Shown here one piece after another: positions 22,701 through 34,700 of a DNA stretch of 64,000 bases. Origin of the DNA: Antilocapra americana. Taxonomy: Eukaryota > Chordata > Mammalia > Artiodactyla > Antilocapridae. The notes below the pieces were generated by a model. The model saw only the letters and a list, made by a program, of their open reading frames with translations, was not told where the DNA came from and did not search any database. Where the stretch lies: positions 50,004,316 through 50,068,315 of the forward strand of contig ML660201.1 of the NCBI GenBank assembly GCA_007570785.1, in the 5' to 3' direction. The position numbers and the translations under genes are program-made. Each line of letters begins with the position of its first letter. The stretch's first letter is position 1.

Positions 22701-25700
22701 AAACAGACAAGAAGAACCTACTGCAGCAGAGAGAATTCCAGTGGACACTGTATCCTAAGCTATCCAGGTAAAGAATCCAAGAGAGAACAAGTGTGTGTAT
22801 ACGTACAGGTGGTCAGGACCCAGCGTTCTGAATATGACACAACTCTGTAAATCAACAAGACTCCCAATCCCAAATAAAATAAAGAGGAAAAAAGGAAAAC
22901 CTGAGGGACTCTATTGTCTGCTGTGTTGTGTCGTGATGAGGGCTCTGAAACCGGGGCTGACATCCATCCCTGGAGCTTGAGCTGGCTGGTAACAAAGCTG
23001 GGGAGTGCAGGGGTGGAGGAAGCTGGCGGGGAGCGACCAGCAATGATGCCGCCTTGGAGCTGGAGTTCCTGGTGCCTCTCGGATGCACTACAATCACCAG
23101 ACTTGGTGGGTGATGAGGAGGATACACACCCCCGGAGAGGGGAGTCTTCTGGGTGGGAGAGGTCTGAAAAGACCACGAAACCATATGGCCGGCTTCCGTG
23201 GAGGGCCCCCTCTGGCTCTGGCCAGAGGCTAACCCCACCTACTCGGGGCAGCACCTGTGCACTGCGGCTTTCCGGGGTTTGAATCTATTCGTGTGAAGGG
23301 TGAGGAGGAGGGAGGAAGGAGACAGGAACCCTGGGGCGTCCGTTCTGCACCCTTCAGTCTCAGGGAGAACCCAGGAACACGTCGTTCCCTGCGGCTGCGG
23401 AGGCTGCACCGCCCAGCGCTGGGCAGAAGGAAATGGCGCCGCCTCGTGGCCACCGCCCGAAAGACAACACTGAAGCCGCCGCTGCCGGGCGCGCCAGCCG
23501 CGGGCCTGCTGCGCTGAAAAGGCACTGCCTGTAAGGAACGTGCTCCGGAGAGGTCCTAGGATGGCGGAGGAACGGGACGCGGGACACTCTCTCCCCTACA
23601 AGTTCATCGAAAGAACATCTGAACGCTGAGCAAACTCCACAAAAGAACTTCTGAGGCACCCAAAAAGCAGCCCATTGTCTTCGAAAGGAGGTGGGACAAA
23701 ATATAAAAGATAAAGGGACAAAAGAGTTCGGGATGGAGATCCCTCCGGGAAGGGAGTCTTAATAGAGGAGAAGTTTCCAGAGACCAGGAAACCCTCTCAC
23801 CGGCGGGTCTGGGGGAAGTTTTTGAATCTCGGAGGGCAACGTAACTGGGAGGAAAAATAAATAAAACAAACCCACAGATTACGTGCCTAAAGGCAACTCC
23901 CAGCAGAGAAGTACCCCAGACGCTCACATCCGCCACCACCAAGTGGAGGCTGAAGGGGGTGGGGGCGGCACTGCTGAGGGTAAGGAGCGGGCCTGAATGC
24001 CCTGAGGGCAGTCTGAGGGAGCGAAGGTGAGGGCGGGCGGCGGCCGAGAGGAGGAGCAGCGCTGCGCTTTGCTGGAGCAGCCCTGAAGAGAGACCCCCGT
24101 CCAAGGTAAGAGAGACCCCAGTAAGACGGTAGGCCCAGAGAGGGGATCAGGGGGCAGACAGGCTGAAACTACAGTCACAGACAACTAGCCAATCTGACCA
24201 CACGGACCACAGCCTTATCGAACTCAATGAAACAAGGCCATGCCGTGTGAGGCCACCCAAGACGGAAGGGTCATGGTGGAGAGGGCTGACAGAATGTGGT
24301 CTGCTGGAGAAGGGAATGGCAAACCACTTCAGTATTCTTGCCTTGAGAGCCCCATGAACAGTATGAAAAGGCAGAATGATAGGACACTGAGGGTGAACTC
24401 CCCAGGTCAGTAGGTGCCCAATATGCTACTGGAGAAGAGTGGGGAAATAACTTCGGAGAGAATGAAGAGATGGAGCCAAAGCAAAAACACTACCCAGTTG
24501 TGAATGGGACAGGTGACAGAAGCAAGGTCTGATGCTGTAAAGAGCAATATTGCATAGGAACCTGGAATGTTAGGTCCATGAATCGGCAAATTGGAAGTGG
24601 TCACAGATGGCAAGAGTAAACGTCGACATTCTAGGAATCAGTGAACTAAGATGGACTGGAATGGGTGAATTTAACTCAGATGACCAGTATATCTGCTACT
24701 GTGGGCAGGAATCCCTTAGAAGACATGGAGTAGCCATCATAGTCAACAAAAGAGTCTGAAATGCAGTACTTGGATGCAATCTCAAAAATAACAGAATGAT
24801 CTCTGTTCGTTTCCAAGGCAAACCACTCAATATCACGGTAATTCAAGTCTATGCCCTGACCAGTAATGCCAAAGAAGCCCAAGTTGAACTGTTCTATGAA
24901 GACCTACAAGACCTTCTAGAACTAACACCCCAAAAAGATGTCCTTTTCATCATAGGGGATGGAATGCAAAAGTAGGAAGTCAAGAAACACCTGGAGTAAC
25001 AGGCAAATTTGGCTAATAGGGTTCTGCTAAGAGAACGCACTGGTCATAGCAAACACCCTCTTCCAACAACACAAGAGAAGACTCTACACATGGACATCAC
25101 TAGATGGTTGACACCAAAATCAGATTGATTATATTCTTTGCAGCCACAGATGGAGCTCTATACAGTCAAGCAAAAACAAGACCAGGAGCTGACTGTGGCT
25201 CAGATCATGAATTCCCTATTGCCAAATTCAGACTGAAATTGAAGAAAGTGGAGAGAACCACTAGACCATTCAGGTATGACCTAAATCAAATCCCTTATGA
25301 CTATACAGTGCAAGTGAGAAATAGATTTAAAGGACTAGCTCTGATAGACAGAATGCCTGATGAACTAGGGATGGAGGTTCGTGACATTGTACAGGAGACA
25401 AGAATAAAGACCATCCCCAAGAAAAAGACATGCAAAAAAGCAAAATGGCTGTCTGAGGAGGCCTTACAAATAGCTGTGAAAAGACCAGAAGCAAAAACCA
25501 AAGGAGAAAAGGAAAGAGATACCCATTTGAATGCAGAGTTCCAAAGAATAGCAAGGAGAGATAAGAAAGCCTTCCTCAGTGATCAATGCAAAGAAACAGA
25601 GGAAAACAACAGAATGGGACGACTAGAGATCTCTTCAAGAAAATTAGATACCAAGGGAACATTTCATGCAAAGATGGGCTCAATAAAGAACACAAATGGT

Positions 25701-28700
25701 ATGGACCTGACAGAAGCAGAAGATATTAAGAAAAGGTGGCAAGAATACACATAAGAATTGTACAAGAAAGATCTTCATGACCCAGATAATCACGATGGTG
25801 TGATCACTCACCTAGAGCCAGACATCCTGGAATGTGAAGTCAAGTGGGCCTTAGGAAGCATCACTAGGAACAAAGCTAGTGGAGGTGATGGAATTCCAGT
25901 TGAGCTATTTCAAATCCTGAAAGATCACGCTGCCAAAATGCTGCACTCAATATGCCAGCAAATATGGAAAACTCAGGAGTGGCCACAGGACTGGAAAAGG
26001 GTCAGTTTTCATTCTAATCCCAAAGAATGCTCAAACTACCGCACAATTGCACTCATCTCACACGCTAGTAAAGTAATGCTTAAAATTCTCCAAGCCAGGC
26101 TTCAGCAATATGTGAACCGTGAACTTCCAGATATTCATGCTGGTTTTAGAAAAGGCAGAGGAACCAGAGGTCAAATAGCCAATATCTGATAGATCATCGA
26201 AAAACCAAGAGAGTTCCAGAAAAACGTCTATTTCTGCTTTATTGACTATGCCAAAGCCTTTGACTGTGTGGATCACAATAAACCGTGGAAAATTCTGAAA
26301 TAGACGGGAATACCAGACCACCTGACTTGCCTCTTAAGAAACCTGTACACAGGTCAGGAAGCAACAGTTAGAACCGGACATGGAACAACAGACTGGTTCC
26401 AAATAGGAAAAGGAGTATGTCAAGGTTGTATATTGTCACCCTGCTTATTTAACTTATATGCAGAGTACATCATGAGAAACGCTGGGCTGGAGGAAGCACA
26501 AGCTGGAATCAAGATTGCCAGGAGAAATATCAGTAACCTCAGATATGCAGACACCACCACCCTTATGGCAGAAAGTGAAGAAGAAATAAAGAGCCTCTTG
26601 ATGAAAGAGAAAGAGGAGAGTGAAAAAGTTGGTTTAAAGCTCAACATTCAGAAAACTAAAATCATGGCATCTGGTCCCATCACTTGATGGCAGATAGATG
26701 GGGAAACTGTGTAAACAGTGGCTGACTTTATTTTTCTGGGCTCTAAAATCACTGTAGATGGTGATTGCAGCCATGAAATTAAAAGATGCTTACTCCTTGA
26801 AAGTTATGACCAACCTAGACAGCATACTGTAAAGCAGAGACATTATTTTGTCAACAAAGGTCAGTCTAGTCAAGGCTATGGTTTTCCCAGTGGTCATGTA
26901 TGGCTGTGAGAGTTGTACTATAAAGAAAGCTGAGCACCAAAGAATGATGCTTTTGAACTGTGGTGTTGGAGAAGACTCTTGAGAGTCCCTTGGACTGCAA
27001 GGAGATCCAACCAGTCCATCCTAAAGGAGATCAGTCCTGGTTTTCATTGGGAGGACTGACGTTGAAGCTGAAACTCCAATACTTTGGCCACCTGATGCGA
27101 AGACCTGACTCATTGGAAAAGACCCTGTGCTGGGAAGGATTGGGGGCAGGAGGAGAAGGGGATGACAGAGGATGAGATGGTTGGATGGCATCACCAACTT
27201 GATGGACATGGGTTTGGGTGGACTCCATGAGTTGGTCATGGACAGGGAGGCCTGGTGTGCTGTGGTTCATGGTGTCGCAAAGAGTCGGACACGACTGAGC
27301 GACTGAACTGAACTGAATGTGAGATAGGAACCTAAACTGTGGGACAGCCAGAGAGAGAGAGTTATCCTGCAAGACGCCCAAACCTAAGGCACTGCTAGCT
27401 CGCTCACAGAAGCAAGGACTGAGCAATGCCAGAGAAGAGCAAGCAGGCTGCGGACCGGCCCATCCCCTGGCGGATGCAGCGGGCAGGGGTGCCAGCCAGA
27501 GCCAGAAAGGGGAAACTCGGCCCCAGAGAGTGCATCCTCTACCAAACTGTAGTTTCTAACCAAAGACTTCCTGAGATTCTGGATGGTCGACACCCGCTGG
27601 GAGGGTCATAGCCAGAGATCAGCTCCCAGAAGAGACACACAGCACGTTGGAGACGGGTGTGCCTGGAAACTGAGCGGCTGGCACCAGGGAGGTGATAAAA
27701 TGCACTCCACCTGAGGAGAGTGTGCACGCCAAGCAGCTGGTCACCAAGCTGCTCGGACTGGGGAAGGGCACAAAACGCAGGCCGTACCTGAGAACCTGAA
27801 CCTGAGCGGCTCGGACCAGGGAAGGGCACGCAGCCCAGGGCCTGCTCTCTGCAGAGCAACCTGAAGCCTGAGCGGCATAGACCAGGAGAGCACAGAGGCC
27901 GGGAGCGGGGCAAACCGGTGTGGCCGAGACACACGAGCTCTCCCCACACACGCTAGGGATACTCGTTTGCAGGGTTCCTCCCTCGCCACAGCGCGACTGA
28001 ACAAGTGAGCCTAAAACAGTGACCACCACCGCCCCCTGGTGTCAGGGCGGAAATTAGACACTGAAGAGAGAAGCAAAGAGAAGCAGCCAAATAAACAGAG
28101 GGAACCACTTTGGAGGTGACAGGTGCAGCTTTAAACCCTGCAGTTAGCACCGACGACACTGGAAGGGGCCTATAGATCTTGAGAAGTATAAGCCGGATCA
28201 AGGAACTATCTGAAACTGAACTGACCTCACACTGCCCACAACAGATCCAGAGAAAGTCCTAGATACATTATTACTATCATTTAAAATTTTTTTTTCTTTT
28301 TTAAGTCCTCTATTACTCCTCTAATTTTCTTTTTTATAACCCACTATAACCTTGTAAAAAAAAAGACCCTATTTTTAATGAAACTTCATATATATTTCTT
28401 ATACTTTTTGTGATTTTGGTTTTTAAATATTGTATTTTTAAGAGTCTAACCTCTACAAGATTTTTAATCTTTGCTTTCTAATATTTGATATCAATTTTGT
28501 ACATTGAAGAATCCAATCTTCACTACCCATTTTTACTCAGGAGTGTGAGTACTGGCTTGATTACTCTCTCCCCCTTTTGACTCTCCTCTTTCTCCCCCAG
28601 GTCACCTCTATCCCCCGGCCCCTTCTCTTCTCAACCCAATTCTGTGAATCTCTGTGGGTGTTCCAGGCTGCAGAGAACACTTAGGGAACAGAACACTGCC

Positions 28701-31700
28701 TAGATCTCTCTCTCCTCTTGATTGCCCCTTTTTGCCTCCTGCTCACCTCTATCTCCTTCTTCCCTCTTTTCTTCCCTGTGTAACTCCATGAACATCTCTG
28801 AGGGATCCAGACTGGGGAGAGCACATAGGGAAGTGATTACTGGCTAGCTTGCTCTCTCCCCTTTTTTCTCCTCCTGGTCACCTCTATCTCCCTCCTCCCT
28901 CTTTCTCTTGTCCATGTAACTCTGTACCTCTCTGGGTGTCCCTCACTGTGGAGAAGCTTTTCATCACTAACCTAGATGTTTTACCATCGGTGCTGTATAG
29001 ATGGAGAAGTCTTGAGGCTACTGTAACAGTAAGACTGAAAACCAGAGGCAGGAGGCTTAAGCCCCAAACCTGAGAATACCAGAGAACTCCTGACTCCAGG
29101 GAACATTAATTAGAGCTCACCAAAAGCCTCTATACCTACACTCAAACCAACCACCACCCAAGAGCCAATAAGTTCCAGAGAAAGACATACCACGCAAATT
29201 CTCCAGCAATGCAGGAACATAGCCCTGAGCTTCAATATACAGGCTGCCCAAAGTCACACCAAACCCACAGGCATCTCAAAACTCACCTACTGGACACCCC
29301 ATCGCACTCCAGAGAGAAGAAATCTAGCTCCACCCACCAGAACACGGAGGCAAGCTTCCCCAACCATGAAACTTGACAAGCCACCTGTCCAACCCCACCC
29401 ACAGCAAGGAACTTCCACAATAAAGAGGAACCACAAACTGCCAGAATATGGAAAGGCCACCCCAAACACAGCAATCTAAACAAGATGAAAAGGCAGAGAA
29501 ATACCCAGCAGGCAAAGGAACATGATAAATGCCCAGCAAACCAAACAAAAGAGGAGAAGATAGAGAATCTATCTGATAAAGAATTCCTAATGATGATGGT
29601 GAAAATGATCCAAAATCTTGAAAATAAAGTGGAGTTACAGATAGACAGCCTGGAGACAAGGATTGAGAAGATGCAAGAAAGGTTTAACAAGGACCTAGAA
29701 GAAATAAAAGTCAATATATAATGAATAATGCAAGAAATGAGATCGAAAACACTCTGGAGGGAACCAACAGTACAATAACGGAGGCAGAAGATAGGATAAG
29801 TGAGGTAGAAGATAGAATGGTAGAAATAAATGAAACAGAGAGGAAAAAAGAAAAAAGAATCAAGAGAAATGAGGACAACCTCAGAGACCTCTGGGACAAT
29901 GTTAAACGCCCCAACATTCGAATCAGAGGAGTCCCAGAAGAAGACAAAAAGAAAGACCATCAGAAAATACTCAAGGAGATAACAGTTGAAAACGTCCCTA
30001 AAATGGGGAAGGAAATGGTCACCCAAGTCCAAGAAACCCAGAGAGTCCCAAATAGGATAAATCCAAGGCAAAATACCCCAAGGCATATATTAATCAAATT
30101 AACAAGATCAAACACAAAAAACAAATATTAAAAGCAGCAAGGGAAAAACAACAAATAACACATGAGGGGATTCCCATAAGGATAACAGCTGATCTCTCAA
30201 TAGAAACTCTTCAGGCCAGAAGGGAATGGCAGGACATACTGAAAGTGATGAAGGAAAATAACCTACAGCCCAGACTACTGTACCCAGCAAGGATCCCATT
30301 CAAATATGAAGGAGAAATCAAAAGCTTTACAGACAAGCAAAAGCTGAGAGAATTCAGCACCACCAAACCAGCTCTCCAAGAAATGCTAAAGGATCTTCTC
30401 TAGACAGGAAACACAGAAAGGGTGTATAAACTCAAACCCAAAACAACAAAATAAATGGCAACGGGACCATACTTATCAATAATTACCTTAAATGTAAATG
30501 GGCTGAATGCTCCAACCGAAAGACAAAGACTGGCTGACTGGATACAAAAACAAGACCCCTATATATGCTGTCTACAAGAGACCCACCTCGAAACAAGGGA
30601 CACATACAGACTGAAAGTGAAAGCCTGGAAAAAGATATTCCACAAAAATAGAGACCAAAAGAAAGCAGGAGTAGCAGTACTCATATCAGATATAATAGAC
30701 TTTAAAACAGAGGCTGTGAAAAGAGACAAAGAAGGACACTACATAATGATCAAAGGATCAATCCAAGAAGAAGATATAACAATTATAAATATATATGCAC
30801 CCAACATAGGAGCACTACAGTATGTAAGGCAAAAGCTAACAAGTATGAAAGAGGAAAAACAATAACACAGTAATAGTGGGAGACTTTAACAGCCCACTCA
30901 CACCGATGGGTAGATCAACTAAACAGAAAATTAACCAGGAAATGCAAACTTTAAATGACACAATGGACTAGCTAGACCTAATCGATATCTATAGGACTTT
31001 TCACCCCAAAACAATGAATTTCACCTTTTTCTCAAGTGCACATGGAACCTTCTCCAGGACAGATCACATCCTGAGCCATAAATTAGCTTTGGTAGATTCA
31101 AAAAAATTGAAATCATTCCAAGCATCTTTTCTGACCACAATGCAGTAAGATTAGATGTCAATTATAGAAAAAAGACTATTAAAAATTCCAACATATGGAG
31201 GCTGAACAACACACTTCTGAATAACCAACAAATCACAGAAGAAATAAAAAAAGAAATCAAAATATGCCTAGAAATGAATGAATATGAAAACACAACAACC
31301 CAAAACCTATGGGACACTTTAAAAGCAGTGCTAAGGGGAAGGTTCATAGCAATACAGGCTTACCTCAAGAAACAAGAAAGAAGTCAAATAAATAACCTAA
31401 CTCTACACCTAAAGCAACTAGAGAAGGAAGAAATGAAGAACCCCAGGGTTAGCAAAAGGAAAGAAATCTTAAAAATTAGGGCAGAAATATAAACAAAAGA
31501 GACCATAGCAAAAATCAACAAAGGCAAAAGCTGGTTTTTTGAGAAGATAAAGTTGACAAACCGTTAGCCAGACTCATCAAGAAACAAAGGGAGAAGAATC
31601 AAATCAACAAAAATAGAAATGAAAATGGAGAGATCATAACAGACAACACAGAAATACCAAGGATCATAAGAGACTACTATCAGCAACTATACGCCAATAA

Positions 31701-34700
31701 AATGGACAATTTGGAAAAAATGGACAAATTCTTAGAAAAGTGTTACTTTTCAAAACTGAACCAGGAAGAAATAGAAGATCTTAACAGACGTATCACAAGC
31801 ACGGAAATTGAAACTGTAATCAGAAATCTTCCAGCAAACAAAAGCCCAGGACCAGATGGCTTCACAGCTGAATTCTACCAAAAATTTAGAGAAGAGCTAA
31901 CACCTATCCTACTCAAACTCTTCCAGAAAATTGCAGAGGAAGGTAAACTTCCAAACTCATTCTACGAGGCCACCATCATCCTACTACCAAAACCTGACAA
32001 AGATGCCACAAAAAAAAAACTACAGGCCAATATCACTGATGAACATAGATGCAAAAATCCTTAACAAAATTCTAGCAAACAGAATCCAACAACATATTAA
32101 AAAGATCATATTTAATGAGCAAGTGGGCTTTATCCCAGGGACGCAAGGATTCTTCAATATCCGCAAATCAATCAATGTAATACACCACATTAACAAATTG
32201 AAAAATAAAAACCACATGATAATCTCAATAGATGGAGAGAAAGCCTTTGACAAAATTCAACATCCATTTATGATAAAAACCCTCCAGAAAACAGGAATAG
32301 AAGGAACATACCTCAACATAATAAAAGCTATATATGACAAACCCACAGCAAACATCATCCTCAATGGTAAAAAACTGAAAGCATTTCCCCTAAAGTCAGG
32401 AACAAGAGAGGGGTGCCCATTCTCACCACTACTGTTCAACATAGTTTTGGAAGTTTTGGCCACAGCAATCAGAGCAGAAGAAATAAAAGGAATCCAGACT
32501 GGAAAAGAAGAAGTAAAACTTTCACTGTTTGCAGATGACATGATCCTCTACATAGAAAACCCTAAAAACTCTACCAGAAAATTACTGGAGCTAATCAATA
32601 AATATAGTAAAGTTGCAGGATATAAAGTTAACACACAGAAATCCCTTGCATTCCTATACACTAACAATGAGAAAACAGAAAGAGAAATTAAGGAAACAAT
32701 ACCATTTGCCACTGCAACGAAAAGAATAAAATACTTAGGAATATATCTACCTAAAGAAACAAGAGACCTATATTTAGAAAACTATAAAATATTGATGAAA
32801 GAAATCAAAGAGGACATAAGTAGATGGAGAAATACACTGTGTTCATGGATCAGAAGAATCAATATAGTGAAAATGAGTATACTACCCAGAGCAATCTATA
32901 GATTCAATGCAATCCCTATCAAGCTACCAACAGTCTTTTTCAGAGAACTAGAACAAATAATTTCACAATTTGTATGGAAATACAAAAACCCTCGAATAAC
33001 CAAAGCAATCTTGAGAAAGAAGAATGGAACTGGAGGAATCAACCTGCCTGACTTCAGTCTCTACTACAAAGCCACAGTCATCAAGACAGTATGGTACTGG
33101 CACCAAGACAGAAATATAGATCAATGGCACCAAATAGAAAGCCCAGAGATAAATCCATGTCCCTAGCGACTTAGCAGCAGCAGCAGCAGCATGGACACCT
33201 TATCTTTGACAAAGGAGGCAAGAACATACAATGGAGAAAAGACAATCTCTTTAACAAGTGGTGCTGGGAAAACTGGTCAACCACTTGTAAAAGAATGAAA
33301 CTAGAACACTTTCTAACACCATACACAAAAATACACTCAAAATGGATTAAAGATCTAAATGTTAAGACCAGAAACTGTAAACTCCTAGAGGAAAAAATAG
33401 GCAAAACACTCTCTGACATAAATCACAGCAGGATCCTCTATGACCCACCTCCCATAATATTGGAAATAAAAGCAAAAATAAACAAATGGGACCTAATTAA
33501 AATTAAAAGCTTTTGCACAACAAAGGAAACTATAAGGTGAAAAGAGAGCGTTCAGAATGGGAGAAAATAATAGCAAATGAAGCAACTGACAAGGAATTAA
33601 TCTCAAAAATACACAAGCAACTCCTGCAACTCAATTCCAGAAAAATAAATGACCCAATCAAAAAATGGGCCAAAGAATAAACAGATATTTCTCTAAAGAA
33701 GACATACAGATGACTGACAAATATATGAAAAGATGCTCAACATCACTAGAGAAATGTTAATCAAAACCACAATGAGGTATCATTTCACACGAGTCAGAAT
33801 GGCTGCCATCCAAAAGTCTGCAAACAATAAATGCTGGAGAGGGTGTGGAGAAAAGGGAACCCTCTTACACTGTTGGTGGGAATGCAAACTAGTACAGCCA
33901 CTATGAAGAACAGTGTGGAGATTCCTTAAAAAAACTAGAAATAGAACTGCCATGTGACCCAGCAGTCCCACTACTGGGCATACACACGGAGGAAACCAGA
34001 ATTGAGAGATGAATGTGTACCCCAATGTTCATCACAGCACTGTTTATAATAGCCAGGACATGGCAGCAACCTAGATATCCATCAACAAATGGATAAAAAA
34101 GCTGTGGTACATACACACAATGGAATATTACTCAGCCATTAAAATGAATACATTTGAATCAGTTCTAATGAGGTGGATGAAACTGGAGTCCATTATACAG
34201 AGTGAAGTAAGCCAGAAAGAAAAACACCAATACAGTATACTAATGCATATATATGGAGTTTAGAAAGATGGTAACAATACCCTGTATGCAAGACAGCAAA
34301 AGAGACACAGATGTATAGAACAGTCTTTTGGACTTTGTGGGAGAGGGCGAGGGTGGGATGATCTGAGAGAATAGCACTGAAACATGTATATTATCATATG
34401 TGAAACAGATCGCCAGTCCAGGTTTGATGCACGAGACAGGGTGCTCAGGGCTGGTGCACCAGGACGACCCAGAGGGATGGGATGGGGAGGGAGGTGGGAG
34501 GGGGTTCTGGAAGGGGAAGACATGTACACTCATGGCTGATTCATGTCAATGTATGGCAAAAACCACTACAATATTGTAAAGTAATTAGCCTCCAACTAAA
34601 ATAAATAAATTAAAAAAAAATGTTCTGGCATCTCATGGATAATTCAAAACAGAGGCCACTTTCCCAAGGCAAGTTGCAGAGACACATTTTCCTCACACAG

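Larger units (their letters stand above)
23543..34620 (+). mobile_element. Near full-length L1 (L1-BT type), split by a BovB
   Basis: The 5' end 'aggatggcggaggaacggga' and about 2.6 kb of 5' UTR (23,543-24,026 plus 27,324-29,484), ORF1 and ORF2 remnants and an A-rich 3' end at 34,620 are present. Without the inserted BovB the element is about 7.8 kb, close to full length for ruminant L1. Both ORFs are broken, so it cannot move on its own. Flanking duplications ('aacgtgctccgg' at 23,537 and 'aatgttctggc' at 34,619) are only approximate. It sits inside copy 2 of array 2. Confidence 0.92.

Noticed and set aside
23360..23540. CpG-rich patch that could be a promoter island
   Set aside because: It is the GC-rich module of the tandem composite unit, repeated in other copies at 21,830 and 36,120 with decayed CpGs. 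No gene starts here.
29283..30086. 267-codon open frame on the - strand
   Set aside because: It is the antisense of L1 ORF1 and its 5' flank; the real coding sense is the + strand.
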